This document shows positions 7,821 through 16,545 of a stretch of 64,000 bases of DNA, one piece after another (position 1 is the stretch's first letter; the number at the start of each line of letters is the position of its first letter). Position numbers and translations under genes: made by a program. The notes beneath the pieces are model-generated. The model was not told where the DNA came from. It was given only the letters and a program-made list of their open reading frames with translations, and did no database searches. Source of the stretch: Pseudomonas jessenii (GTDB lineage Bacteria > Pseudomonadota > Gammaproteobacteria > Pseudomonadales > Pseudomonadaceae); assembly GCF_002236115.1 (NCBI RefSeq), contig NZ_NIWT01000004.1, positions 124,001-188,000 of the forward strand. Direction: 5' to 3'.

Positions 7821-8732
7821 ATGAATCCACAAGAACTGAAGTCCATCCTCTCTTCCGGTCTGCTGTCTTTCCCGGTTACCGATTTCAATGCACAGGGCGA
7901 CTTCAACCGCGCGGGTTACATCAAGCGTCTGGAATGGCTGGCCCCATACGGCGCCTCGGCTCTGTTCGCCGCAGGCGGCACCGGTGAGTTCTTCTCTCTG
8001 GCGGCCAGCGAATATTCGCAAATCATCAAGACTGCGGTCGACACTTGCGCCACCAGCGTGCCAATCCTGGCCGGTGTCGGCGGTTCGACCCGCCAGGCTA
8101 TCGAATACGCACAGGAAGCAGAGCGTCTGGGCGCCAAAGGTCTGCTGCTGCTGCCGCACTACCTGACCGAAGCCAGCCAGGACGGCGTTGCCGCCCACGT
8201 TGAAGCCGTGTGCAAATCGGTCAACATCGGCGTGGTGGTCTACAACCGTAACGTCTGCCGCCTGACCGCGCCGCTGCTGGAACGTCTGGCCGAGCGCTGC
8301 CCGAACCTGATCGGCTACAAGGATGGCCTGGGTGATATCGAGTTGATGGTGTCGATCCGTCGCCGCCTCGGTGATCGCTTCAGCTACCTGGGTGGCTTGC
8401 CGACCGCCGAAGTCTACGCCGCGGCCTACAAGGCCCTGGGCGTGCCGGTCTACTCCTCGGCGGTGTTCAACTTCATTCCGAAAACCGCGATGGACTTCTA
8501 CCACGCGATCGCTCGCGAAGATCACGCCACCGTCGGCAAGATCATCGACGACTTCTTCCTGCCGTACCTGGACATCCGTAACCGCAAAGCCGGTTATGCC
8601 GTAAGCATCGTCAAGGCCGGGGCAAAAATTGCCGGCTACGACGCAGGTCCTGTGCGTGCACCGCTGACCGATCTGACCGGCGAAGAGTACGAAATGCTCG
8701 CCGCGCTGATCGACAAGCAGGGTGCGCAGTAA
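7821..8732 (+). CDS. kdgD: 5-dehydro-4-deoxyglucarate dehydratase
   Basis: A 303-residue enzyme of the DHDPS/NAL aldolase superfamily. It dehydrates and decarboxylates 5-dehydro-4-deoxy-D-glucarate to 2,5-dioxopentanoate (alpha-ketoglutarate semialdehyde). The Schiff-base lysine is Lys167 in LIGYKDG, the partner tyrosine is Tyr141 in VVVYNRN, and the substrate-carboxylate loop is GGTGEFFSL. The first residues, [21 protein letters not shown], are characteristic of KdgD. It is the first gene of the operon, and its product feeds the next gene. Dihydrodipicolinate synthase is excluded by the family-specific N-terminus and by context. Confidence 0.93.
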   Translation: MNPQELKSILSSGLLSFPVTDFNAQGDFNRAGYIKRLEWLAPYGASALFAAGGTGEFFSLAASEYSQIIKTAVDTCATSVPILAGVGGSTRQAIEYAQEAERLGAKGLLLLPHYLTEASQDGVAAHVEAVCKSVNIGVVVYNRNVCRLTAPLLERLAERCPNLIGYKDGLGDIELMVSIRRRLGDRFSYLGGLPTAEVYAAAYKALGVPVYSSAVFNFIPKTAMDFYHAIAREDHATVGKIIDDFFLPYLDIRNRKAGYAVSIVKAGAKIAGYDAGPVRAPLTDLTGEEYEMLAALIDKQGAQ

Positions 8733-8749
8733 CACATCCGTTCAAGTAA

Positions 8750-8775
8750 GGCCGCTGAGCAATCGGCGGCCTTTT
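8750..8775 (+). terminator. Hairpin with short T run inside the galactarate operon (possible attenuator)
   Basis: GGCCGC (8750-8755), 10-nt loop, GCGGCC (8766-8771) then TTTT, lying between the kdgD stop and the GTG start of the next gene. The stem is short, so it probably trims or stabilises the mRNA and need not stop transcription. Confidence 0.5.
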
Positions 8776-8793
8776 GCGTGAGGAGATCTCAAA

Positions 8794-10239
8794 GTGGCAG
8801 AAGCAAAGCGTTTCGATAACTACATCAACGGCGAATGGGTTGCCGGTGGCGACTATTCGACCAACATCAACCCGTCCGAACTGACCGACGCCATCGGCGA
8901 CTACGCCAAGGCTGATCTGGCTCAGGTCCACGCTGCCATCGACGCCGCCCGTGCCGCGTTCCCGGCCTGGTCCACGTCCGGCATTCAGGCGCGTCACGAT
9001 TCCCTGGATAAAGTCGGCACTGAGATCCTCGCCCGTCGCGAAGAACTCGGCACCCTGCTGGCCCGGGAAGAGGGCAAGACCCTGCCTGAAGCCATCGGCG
9101 AAGTGACCCGCGCCGGCAATATCTTCAAGTTCTTCGCCGGCGAGTGCCTGCGCCTGTCCGGCGACTACCTGCCGTCGGTGCGTCCGGGCGTCAACGTTGA
9201 AGTCACTCGCGAAGCTTTGGGCGTGGTCGGTCTGATCACCCCGTGGAACTTCCCGATCGCCATCCCGGCATGGAAAATCGCCCCGGCCCTGGCCTACGGC
9301 AACTGCGTCGTGCTGAAACCCGCAGACCTGGTTCCAGGTTGCGCCTGGGCCCTGGCCGAAATCCTCTCCCGCGCAGGCTTCCCGGCCGGTGTGTTCAACC
9401 TGGTGATGGGCAGCGGTCGCGTGGTGGGCGATGCACTGGTCCACAGCCCGAAAGTCGACGGCATCAGCTTCACAGGCTCCGTGGGCGTGGGTCGTCAGAT
9501 CGCTGTCAGCTGTGTATCGCGCCAGGCCAAAGTCCAGTTGGAAATGGGCGGCAAGAACCCGCAGATCATTCTCGACGACGCCGACCTCAAGCAAGCGGTC
9601 GAGTTGTCAGTGCAGAGCGCGTTCTACTCCACCGGCCAGCGTTGCACCGCTTCCAGCCGCTTTATCGTCACCGCCGGGATTCACGACCAGTTCGTCGAAG
9701 CCATGGCCGAGCGCATGAAGTCGATCAAGGTCGGCCATGCATTGAAGGCGGGTACCGATATAGGTCCGGTGGTCTCGCAAGCGCAACTCGAGCAGGACAT
9801 GAAGTACATCGACATCGGCCAGTCCGAAGGTGCGCGTCTGGTCAGCGGCGGTGGTCTGGTGACGTGCGACACCGAGGGCTACTTCCTCGCGCCAACCCTG
9901 TTTGCCGACAGCGAAGCTTCGATGCGCATCAGCCAGGAAGAGATCTTCGGCCCAGTGGCCAACATCGTCCGCGTCGCCGATTACGAAGCCGCGCTGGCCA
10001 TGGCCAACGACACCGAGTTCGGGCTGTCGGCGGGCATTGCCACCACCTCGCTGAAGTACGCCAACCACTTCAAACGCCACTCCCAGGCCGGGATGGTGAT
10101 GGTCAACCTGCCGACCGCCGGTGTGGATTACCACGTTCCGTTCGGTGGGCGTAAAGGTTCATCCTATGGATCACGTGAGCAAGGTCGCTATGCGCAAGAG
10201 TTCTACACGGTCGTGAAGACCAGCTACATCGGTTCGTAA
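8794..10239 (+). CDS. Alpha-ketoglutarate semialdehyde (2,5-dioxovalerate) dehydrogenase
   Basis: A 481-residue NAD(P)-dependent aldehyde dehydrogenase that would oxidise the KdgD product to 2-oxoglutarate for the TCA cycle. The catalytic cysteine is Cys284 (TGQRCTASS), the general base is Glu250 (LEMGGKNPQ) and the cofactor stretch is GLITPWNFPIAIPAWKIAPALA. Translation starts at GTG 8794, supported by AGGAG at 8781-8785. The hairpin at 8750 lies just upstream. General aldehyde dehydrogenase activity is certain; the substrate is inferred from the operon. Confidence 0.9.
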   Translation: MAEAKRFDNYINGEWVAGGDYSTNINPSELTDAIGDYAKADLAQVHAAIDAARAAFPAWSTSGIQARHDSLDKVGTEILARREELGTLLAREEGKTLPEAIGEVTRAGNIFKFFAGECLRLSGDYLPSVRPGVNVEVTREALGVVGLITPWNFPIAIPAWKIAPALAYGNCVVLKPADLVPGCAWALAEILSRAGFPAGVFNLVMGSGRVVGDALVHSPKVDGISFTGSVGVGRQIAVSCVSRQAKVQLEMGGKNPQIILDDADLKQAVELSVQSAFYSTGQRCTASSRFIVTAGIHDQFVEAMAERMKSIKVGHALKAGTDIGPVVSQAQLEQDMKYIDIGQSEGARLVSGGGLVTCDTEGYFLAPTLFADSEASMRISQEEIFGPVANIVRVADYEAALAMANDTEFGLSAGIATTSLKYANHFKRHSQAGMVMVNLPTAGVDYHVPFGGRKGSSYGSREQGRYAQEFYTVVKTSYIGS

Positions 10240-10278
10240 CAAGAAACACCGCGGTATTGGCAACGATACCGCGCCCCC

Positions 10279-10379
10279 TGTAGGAGCGAGCTCTGCTCGC
10301 GATGGTCTCGAGATCGCGAAGTTCAGCCTGATGCCCAGCGTCATCGTTGACGACCATCGCGAGCAAGCTCGCTCCTGCA
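10279..10379. repeat. REPIN inside the galactarate operon
   Basis: Arms TGTAGGAGCGAGCTCTGCTC (from 10279) and ATCGCGAGCAAGCTCGCTCC (ending at 10379). The segment before the right arm, cccagcgtcatcgttgacga, recurs almost unchanged in the REPIN at 59421-59520. It splits the dehydrogenase gene from the permease gene. Confidence 0.88.
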
Positions 10380-10427
10380 AAGCACCGTTATTACCCGCAT
10401 AAAAATAATCAGTGGGAGTACATCTAC

Positions 10428-11789
10428 ATGCAATCGACCCAGAAGCCGACTCACGTCCGCTATTTGATCCTGCTCATGCTGTTTCTGGTGACCACAATCA
10501 ACTACGCCGACCGGGCTACCATCGCAATCGCTGGCTCCAGCCTGCAAAAAGACCTCGGCATCGACGCCGTGACCCTCGGCTACATCTTCTCCGCATTCGG
10601 TTGGGCCTATGTGGCCGGGCAAATCCCCGGCGGCTGGCTACTGGACCGTTTTGGCTCGAAAAAAATCTACGCATTGAGCATCTTCACCTGGTCGCTGTTC
10701 ACCGTGCTGCAAGGCTTCGTCGGTGAATTCGGCATGTCCACGGCGGTGGTTGCGCTGTTCATGCTGCGCTTCCTGGTGGGCCTGGCTGAAGCGCCGTCTT
10801 TCCCTGGTAACGCCCGAATCGTTGCGGCGTGGTTCCCGACTGCTGAACGCGGTACGGCCTCGGCGATCTTCAACTCGGCGCAATACTTCGCCACCGTGCT
10901 GTTCGCTCCGCTGATGGGCTGGATCGTCTACTCCTTCGGCTGGGAGCACGTGTTCATCGTCATGGGTATCCTGGGCATCATCTTCTCGCTGGTCTGGCTG
11001 AAAGTGATCTACAGCCCGCGCGAACACCCACGGATCAACGATGCTGAGTTCAAGCACATCTCCGAAAACGGCGGCATGGTCGACATGGACCAGAAGGGCA
11101 AGAAGTCCGACGGTCCGAAGTGGGATTACATCCGCCAGTTACTGACCAACCGCATGATGCTCGGCGTGTACCTGGGCCAGTACTGCATCAACGGCATCAC
11201 TTACTTCTTCCTGACCTGGTTCCCGGTGTACCTGGTGCAGGAGCGCGGCATGACCATCCTCAAGGCCGGTTTCATCGCGTCCTTGCCGGCAATCTGCGGC
11301 TTCATTGGTGGTGTGCTCGGCGGGGTGATTTCCGATTACCTGTTGCGCAAGGGCCATTCCCTGACCTTCGCCCGCAAGGCGCCGATCATCGCTGGTCTGC
11401 TGGTTTCCAGCAGCATCGTGGCGTGCAACTACGTGGACGTAGAATGGATGGTCGTCGGCTTCATGGCCCTGGCGTTCTTCGGCAAAGGCGTCGGCGCACT
11501 GGGCTGGGCCGTGGTGTCCGACACTTCGCCGAAGCAGATCGCCGGTCTGAGCGGTGGCCTGTTCAACACCTTCGGTAACATTGCTTCGATCACCACTCCA
11601 ATCGTGATCGGTTACATCATCAGCTCCACCGGTTCATTCAAGTGGGCGTTGGTGTTCGTCGGTTGCAACGCACTGGTTGCGGTGTTCAGCTACCTGGTGA
11701 TCGTGGGCCCGATCAAGCGCGTGGTGCTCAAAGAGCCACCAGCGAACGGTACTGAAGCCCCAGGCAAATTGTCTCAAGCGCATTCCTGA
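10428..11789 (+). CDS. MFS sugar-acid permease (GudP/GarP-like, anion:cation symporter family)
   Basis: A 453-residue protein with 12 predicted membrane helices. The first helix carries the ACS-family pattern [20 protein letters not shown], followed by [25 protein letters not shown] with the MFS loop 2-3 motif. It matches the glucarate/galactarate transporters GudP and GarP and would take up galactarate with protons. The frame is open to 10347, but that part is REPIN sequence; ATG 10428 has GGGAG 9 bp upstream. It ends 11 bp before garD, so the two are surely co-translated. Confidence 0.9.
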   Translation: MQSTQKPTHVRYLILLMLFLVTTINYADRATIAIAGSSLQKDLGIDAVTLGYIFSAFGWAYVAGQIPGGWLLDRFGSKKIYALSIFTWSLFTVLQGFVGEFGMSTAVVALFMLRFLVGLAEAPSFPGNARIVAAWFPTAERGTASAIFNSAQYFATVLFAPLMGWIVYSFGWEHVFIVMGILGIIFSLVWLKVIYSPREHPRINDAEFKHISENGGMVDMDQKGKKSDGPKWDYIRQLLTNRMMLGVYLGQYCINGITYFFLTWFPVYLVQERGMTILKAGFIASLPAICGFIGGVLGGVISDYLLRKGHSLTFARKAPIIAGLLVSSSIVACNYVDVEWMVVGFMALAFFGKGVGALGWAVVSDTSPKQIAGLSGGLFNTFGNIASITTPIVIGYIISSTGSFKWALVFVGCNALVAVFSYLVIVGPIKRVVLKEPPANGTEAPGKLSQAHS

Positions 11790-11800
11790 GGAGCGGTGTC

Positions 11801-13354
11801 ATGCAGTTGATTGAACATTCCGACTCGCCGCGCTACATCCGCCTGCACGAGCGGGACAACGTAGTGATCGTGGTCAATGATCAGGGTGTACCGGCCGGCA
11901 CCGAGTTTGCGGACGGTCTGGTTACCGTGGATTTCGTGCCGCAGAGCCATAAGGTCACCCTGGAAGACATTCCCGAAGGTGGCCAGGTGATTCGTTATGG
12001 CCAGGTCATTGGCTATGCCTTGCAGCCGATTCCCCGAGGCAGTTGGGTCAAGGAAGATCAACTGCGCATGCCGACCGCGCCACCGCTGGACAGCCTGCCG
12101 CTGTCCACCGACGTGCCGGCCGCGCAAGCACCGCTGGAAGGCTTCACCTTCGAGGGTTATCGCAATTCCGACGGCACCGTCGGCACGCGCAACATTCTCG
12201 GCATCACTACCACCGTGCAGTGCGTGACCGGAGTACTGGATCATGCGGTCAAGCGCATCAAGGACGAGTTGCTGCCCAAGTACCCGCACGTCGATGACGT
12301 GGTGGCGCTGACCCACAGCTACGGCTGTGGCGTGGCCATCACCGCCACCGACGCGTACATCCCGATCCGCACCGTGCGCAACCTGGCACGCAACCCGAAC
12401 CTGGGTGGCGAAGCCTTGGTGATCAGCCTGGGCTGCGAGAAATTGCAGGCCGGGCAAGTGATGCACGAGAACGACAGCTCGGTGGATTTGAGCGAGCCAT
12501 GGCTGTACCGCCTGCAGGATTCCAGTCACGGCTTCACCGAGATGATCGAGCAGATCATGGAACTGGCCGAGACGCGCTTGAAGAAGCTCGATCAACGTCG
12601 TCGGGAAACCGTGCCGGCATCCGAGTTGATCCTGGGCATGCAATGCGGTGGCAGTGATGCGTTCTCCGGCATCACCGCCAACCCGGCTCTCGGTTATGCC
12701 TCTGACCTGCTGCTGCGGGCCGGTGCGACGGTGATGTTCTCCGAAGTCACCGAAGTGCGCGATGCGATTTATCTGCTGACCTCCCGCGCGGAAAATCAGG
12801 ACGTCGCCCAGGAACTGGTGCGGGAAATGGACTGGTACGACCGCTACCTGGCCAAGGGCGAGGCGGATCGCAGTGCCAACACCACGCCGGGCAACAAGAA
12901 GGGCGGGTTGTCGAACATCGTCGAGAAGTCATTGGGCTCGATCGTCAAGTCCGGCAGCAGCGCGATCAATGGCGTGCTTGGCCCTGGCGAGCGTTTCAAG
13001 CGCAAAGGCCTGATTTTCTGTGCGACCCCGGCCAGCGACTTTGTCTGCGGGACGTTGCAGTTGGCGGCGGGGATGAACCTGCATGTATTCACTACCGGTC
13101 GCGGCACGCCTTACGGGCTGGCCATGGCGCCGGTGGTGAAGGTATCGACCCGGACCGAACTGGCGCAACGCTGGCCGGACCTGATCGACATCGACGCAGG
13201 GCGCATTGCCACCGGCCGCGCATCCATCGAGGAGCTCGGTTGGGAGTTGTTCCACTACTACCTGGACGTGGCCAGCGGCAAGCAGCAGACGTGGGCGGAG
13301 AAGCACAAGCTGCATAACGACATTACCTTGTTCAACCCGGCGCCGATCACCTAA
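11801..13354 (+). CDS. garD: Galactarate dehydratase (UxaA family)
   Basis: A 517-residue enzyme that converts galactarate to 5-dehydro-4-deoxyglucarate, the KdgD substrate. An N-terminal SAF domain (about residues 15-85) is followed by the large UxaA/altronate-dehydratase domain, with [25 protein letters not shown] and [20 protein letters not shown]. Such enzymes use Fe(II). It is the last gene of the operon, and its Shine-Dalgarno GAGGAG is in the gap after the permease gene. The operon thus runs galactarate uptake, dehydration, decarboxylation and oxidation to 2-oxoglutarate. Altronate dehydratase is the alternative, but kdgD next door argues for galactarate. Confidence 0.9.
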   Translation: MQLIEHSDSPRYIRLHERDNVVIVVNDQGVPAGTEFADGLVTVDFVPQSHKVTLEDIPEGGQVIRYGQVIGYALQPIPRGSWVKEDQLRMPTAPPLDSLPLSTDVPAAQAPLEGFTFEGYRNSDGTVGTRNILGITTTVQCVTGVLDHAVKRIKDELLPKYPHVDDVVALTHSYGCGVAITATDAYIPIRTVRNLARNPNLGGEALVISLGCEKLQAGQVMHENDSSVDLSEPWLYRLQDSSHGFTEMIEQIMELAETRLKKLDQRRRETVPASELILGMQCGGSDAFSGITANPALGYASDLLLRAGATVMFSEVTEVRDAIYLLTSRAENQDVAQELVREMDWYDRYLAKGEADRSANTTPGNKKGGLSNIVEKSLGSIVKSGSSAINGVLGPGERFKRKGLIFCATPASDFVCGTLQLAAGMNLHVFTTGRGTPYGLAMAPVVKVSTRTELAQRWPDLIDIDAGRIATGRASIEELGWELFHYYLDVASGKQQTWAEKHKLHNDITLFNPAPIT

Positions 13355-13369
13355 GACCGAGTCGCCTTC

Positions 13370-13462
13370 ATCGCGAGCAAGCTCGCTCCCACAGTGGATT
13401 TTCGCCGTGCACAGATTTTGTGTTCGGCACTGGAAAAATGTGGGAGCGAGCTTGCTCGCGAT
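13370..13462. repeat. REP pair after garD, inverted (outward) arrangement
   Basis: ATCGCGAGCAAGCTCGCTCC at 13370 and TGTGGGAGCGAGCTTGCTCG ending at 13462, in the same swapped order as the pair at 7457-7546. No canonical terminator is seen after garD, so these hairpins may protect the 3' end of the mRNA. Confidence 0.85.
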
Positions 13463-13540
13463 ATCGGTCTAACAGACGCCAGGGGACTTGGTGGCTTATC
13501 ATTAGCCCCCTAACGACGCCCACCCCAAGGTCCTCCCGGC

Positions 13541-14482
13541 ATGCTGGCAATTTTCCTCGAAACCCTGAACATCACCGCGCCGGTGTTCGTCATGCTGTTT
13601 CTGGGGGTGCTGCTCAAGCGCATCGACTGGATCAACGACAATTTCATCCACACCGCGTCGGCATTGGTGTTCAACGTGACCATGCCGGCGCTGCTGTTTT
13701 TGGGCATCCTGCATGCCGACCTGCACGCGGCGTTGCAGCCGGCGCTGCTGATCTATTTTTCCCTTGCGACCCTGGTGTGTTTTGCCATCGCCTGGGTTTG
13801 GGCGATCTGGAAGTGCCCGCGGGAAGATCGGGGGATCTACACCCAAGGTGCCTTTCGCGGTAACAACGGGGTCATTGGCCTGGCGCTGGCGGCGAGCATG
13901 TACGGCGACTACGGGATTTCCCTCGGGGCGATCCTGGCGGCGCTGGTGATCCTGTTCTACAACACCCTTTCGACCATCGTGCTGGCGGTGTACAGCCCGG
14001 TGATCAAGTCCGATCCGTGGAGCATCTGCAAAAGCGTGTTCAGCAATCCGCTGATCATCAGCGTGATTGCGGCTGCACCATTCGCCTATTTCAAGATCGG
14101 CTTGCCCGGCTGGCTGGAAACCTCCGGCCAGTACCTGGCGCAAACCACGTTGCCGCTGGCGCTGATCTGCATCGGCGGCACGCTGTCGCTGGCGGCACTG
14201 CGCAAAAGCGGCAGCATGGCGCTGAGTTCAAGCCTGGTGAAGATGATCGGCTTGCCAGTATTGGCGACACTGGGGGCGTGGTTGTGGGGCTTTCGTGGGG
14301 CGGAACTGGGGATTCTGTTTCTGTACTTCGGCAGCCCGACAGCCGCAGCCAGTTTCGTCATGGCCCGGGCGGCGGACGGCAATCACGAGTTGGCGGCAGC
14401 GATCATCGTGATCACCACGCTGATGGCGGCGGTCACCACTAACGTCGGGATCTTCTTTTTGCAGTGGGGTGGCTGGATTTAA
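13541..14482 (+). CDS. AEC-family (auxin efflux carrier type) permease
   Basis: A 313-residue membrane protein with about 10 hydrophobic helices in two similar halves, as in AEC proteins: ITAPVFVMLFLGVLLKRIDWI at the start, FRGNNGVIGLALAASMYGDYG in the middle and the substrate-site-like IGGTLSLAALRKS later. Bacterial AEC permeases carry malate, malonate or other small molecules; the substrate here is unknown. Its final TTAA is shared with the stop of the convergent PqaA-like gene. Confidence 0.8.
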   Translation: MLAIFLETLNITAPVFVMLFLGVLLKRIDWINDNFIHTASALVFNVTMPALLFLGILHADLHAALQPALLIYFSLATLVCFAIAWVWAIWKCPREDRGIYTQGAFRGNNGVIGLALAASMYGDYGISLGAILAALVILFYNTLSTIVLAVYSPVIKSDPWSICKSVFSNPLIISVIAAAPFAYFKIGLPGWLETSGQYLAQTTLPLALICIGGTLSLAALRKSGSMALSSSLVKMIGLPVLATLGAWLWGFRGAELGILFLYFGSPTAAASFVMARAADGNHELAAAIIVITTLMAAVTTNVGIFFLQWGGWI

Positions 14483-15960
14483 CGCCTCTGTTCATCGGCC
14501 AGGGTTTTGCACGCCGGTTCGATAACCGGAGGCGCCTGGGTCGGATAGTGCGTGGGTATGACCTGAACCGGGGTCGTCATGACGAAGCCATCGGCAAAAG
14601 TCGTTTCGACAAAGGTCGCTTTCCAGCCATTTTCCGGTGTGTCGATCTGTATGTCGGCGTTGAACGGGTCCGTGAGTTTTACGTCTTCAGGCGCGTACTG
14701 GATGCCACAGGGGTGACGAAAGTCCCGGGCGACCGGATTTACCGCCGTCCACTGAACCACTCGCACCGGTGTCTCGGAAAAGTGCAGCCCCATCCCTTGT
14801 GATGAAACGTGCGGGTTCGAGCGCATGGAAATGACCGGCAAAGGCTTGTCCTGTTGCCAGCGATTGATGACCGGTATCAGCGAGTTCTCGATGAACCGGT
14901 TGATACCGTAGTGGCTCGCATTGGGAGCGACTCGCAAAGCTTTCGGACCTGGCAATTGATCGAAGAAATACTGCGAATTGTCTGGCAGGAAAAAATCGTC
15001 GCTGCTGGCATTGACGATGTATTTCGGAATCGCCAGGCGATCGGCATAGCGGGTTTGCAGGTAGCTTAACGGGTCTTCGATTTTCATCAGGTGTGCGAAG
15101 TTTTCAGTCTTGATCTGTTGGGTGATGCCCTCGTGATGGTAGTCAAAAAATGCCAGTGGCCAGTTCTTTCCATAGGCTTGCCAGGTATGTTCAAGCACAT
15201 TGTCCGTGCCCAGTACGTCGATCACAAAAGGCACGATGGCCATGATCCGGTCATCTGCAATCGCCGCCAGCCAAGTGGTCCAGCCACGTTTTGATGCGCC
15301 GCTGGCAATGAAACGGTCTATTCCCCAGGGTTGCAGCTCCTTTTGCGCGAGGTCCATAGCCTTGCCCATCGACACCACCATGGGCAGGCGCACCGACATG
15401 TACAGGCGCTGGTGCGGGTCATCGAGGAAGAGTTTCCAGCTGTGGGCGACACTGGCATCTTCCGTGCGCGCTATGCCGTCGTCGGCATAGGTCAGGTACT
15501 GGTTCGGAACGTTGCTGACTGAAATGACAATCGTGCGTGTTTTGCGCGCCACTTCAAGTGCCATGGTTTCGGTAAAGTCCGTCGGATCGTCGGCGTTGTT
15601 CTGCCCTGCGTTGGGGGTTCCGTTATTGGCCACCAGCAGTGACTGGCCGTGCAGGGCATTGTCCGGGATGTAGATGTCCACGGTGTGTTTCCACTGCGCG
15701 GGGCTGACCAATCCCTGCGGCGACCATTGCTGGGAGGATAGGTCGAAACTGCGCATTTCCACACCTGGAAATGTCGTGTTGCCTTTGGCGGTGTAAACCA
15801 GTGGATTGGCGTCTTCGGCTTTCTTGTAGCAGGCAAGCACTTCGCTGAAGTCTTGATTGCTGGCCTCGAAACACGCCTGGGCAGAGGCATGTATCGAGCT
15901 GCTGACGAGCAGACTGGATAACATCAATTTCGACAATACGTACCGGGCGGGCAATCCCAT
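14479..15960 (-). CDS. PhoPQ-activated pathogenicity-related protein (PqaA-like), secreted alpha/beta hydrolase
   Basis: A 493-residue protein with a signal peptide (to about ASAQA, residue 29). It matches the PqaA_r family in KHTVDIYIPD, a long central region with RLPMVVSMGKAMDLAQKEL, and a nucleophile-elbow-like GASKRGW. A possible acid and histidine follow (NASSDDFFLPD and NASHYG). PqaA in Salmonella is PhoPQ-activated and linked to peptide resistance; the enzyme activity is unknown. ATG 15960 is chosen for its AAGGAAGG 6 bp upstream and because it begins the signal peptide; the frame extends to 15999. It overlaps the AEC gene tail to tail by 4 bp. Confidence 0.82.
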   Translation of the reverse strand: MGLPARYVLSKLMLSSLLVSSSIHASAQACFEASNQDFSEVLACYKKAEDANPLVYTAKGNTTFPGVEMRSFDLSSQQWSPQGLVSPAQWKHTVDIYIPDNALHGQSLLVANNGTPNAGQNNADDPTDFTETMALEVARKTRTIVISVSNVPNQYLTYADDGIARTEDASVAHSWKLFLDDPHQRLYMSVRLPMVVSMGKAMDLAQKELQPWGIDRFIASGASKRGWTTWLAAIADDRIMAIVPFVIDVLGTDNVLEHTWQAYGKNWPLAFFDYHHEGITQQIKTENFAHLMKIEDPLSYLQTRYADRLAIPKYIVNASSDDFFLPDNSQYFFDQLPGPKALRVAPNASHYGINRFIENSLIPVINRWQQDKPLPVISMRSNPHVSSQGMGLHFSETPVRVVQWTAVNPVARDFRHPCGIQYAPEDVKLTDPFNADIQIDTPENGWKATFVETTFADGFVMTTPVQVIPTHYPTQAPPVIEPACKTLADEQRR

Positions 15961-16063
15961 GGGAACCTTCCTTGTAAAGCCGGGGGGGGCTGGGTACAAC
16001 GAAGATGCGCCGGCCTTCCCCTGGCGGTTTTTTGTCGGCGCAGTGTGTCGAAAGGAGGTGTGG

Positions 16064-16111
16064 ATGAACAGGTTTGGCGGGGCGCCTTTTATTGTCGAAA
16101 TATGTGGTTGA
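16064..16111 (+). CDS. Possible 15-residue small ORF with an ideal ribosome-binding site
   Basis: AAAGGAGGTG at 16051-16060 is followed 3 bp later by ATG and 15 codons (MNRFGGAPFIVEICG), then TGA. It lies alone on the plus strand in the gap between two minus-strand genes. The Shine-Dalgarno is the strongest I noticed in the window. No promoter or family is recognised, so this may be chance. Confidence 0.25.
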   Translation: MNRFGGAPFIVEICG

Positions 16112-16164
16112 GCCGTTCAGTCACGAGCGTTACCGAGGGCTGTGGTCCGCTCTGGCGATGGTGA

Positions 16165-16545
16165 TCACTCCGGCTTCTGGTAGCTGTCGATCACTTCCTG
16201 CGCCGCGCGAAACGCATCGATCGCGGCCGGCACGCCGGCATACACCGCGCAATGCAGCAGCGCTTCGCGAATCTCCTCCACGGTGCAGCCGTTGTTCAGT
16301 GCGCCGCGTACGTGACCTTTCAGCTCCTGCGGGCACTTGAGTGCGGTCAGGGCAGCGAGGGTGATCAGGCTGCGGGTTTTCAGCGGCAGGCCTTCGCGAT
16401 TCCACACGCCGCCCCAGGCGTGTTCATTGACGAAGTCTTGCAGCGGCTGGGTGAACTCGGTGGCGTTGCCCAGTGCGCGGTCGACGAAGGCGTCGCCCAT
16501 CACTTGGCGGCGGACTTCAACGCCGGGTTTTTTATTCTCGGTCAT
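16165..16545 (-). CDS. Carboxymuconolactone decarboxylase family protein (PcaC-like)
   Basis: A 126-residue protein matching 4-carboxymuconolactone decarboxylase in length and sequence: RRQVMGDAFVDRA at the start, the core NREGLPLKTRSLITLAALTAL and GCTVEEIREALLHCAVYAGVPAAIDAF. In the beta-ketoadipate pathway PcaC decarboxylates gamma-carboxymuconolactone. Here no other pca gene is near, and its ATGA start overlaps the antiporter stop, so the physiological role is open; a peroxidase-like or other decarboxylase role is possible. Confidence 0.82.
   Translation of the reverse strand: MTENKKPGVEVRRQVMGDAFVDRALGNATEFTQPLQDFVNEHAWGGVWNREGLPLKTRSLITLAALTALKCPQELKGHVRGALNNGCTVEEIREALLHCAVYAGVPAAIDAFRAAQEVIDSYQKPE

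Noticed and set aside
7457..13462. REP arms taken as a CRISPR array or as ordinary terminators
   Set aside because: Units are inverted pairs, widely and unevenly spaced, found only between genes, with no regular spacers and no cas genes; they lack T runs.
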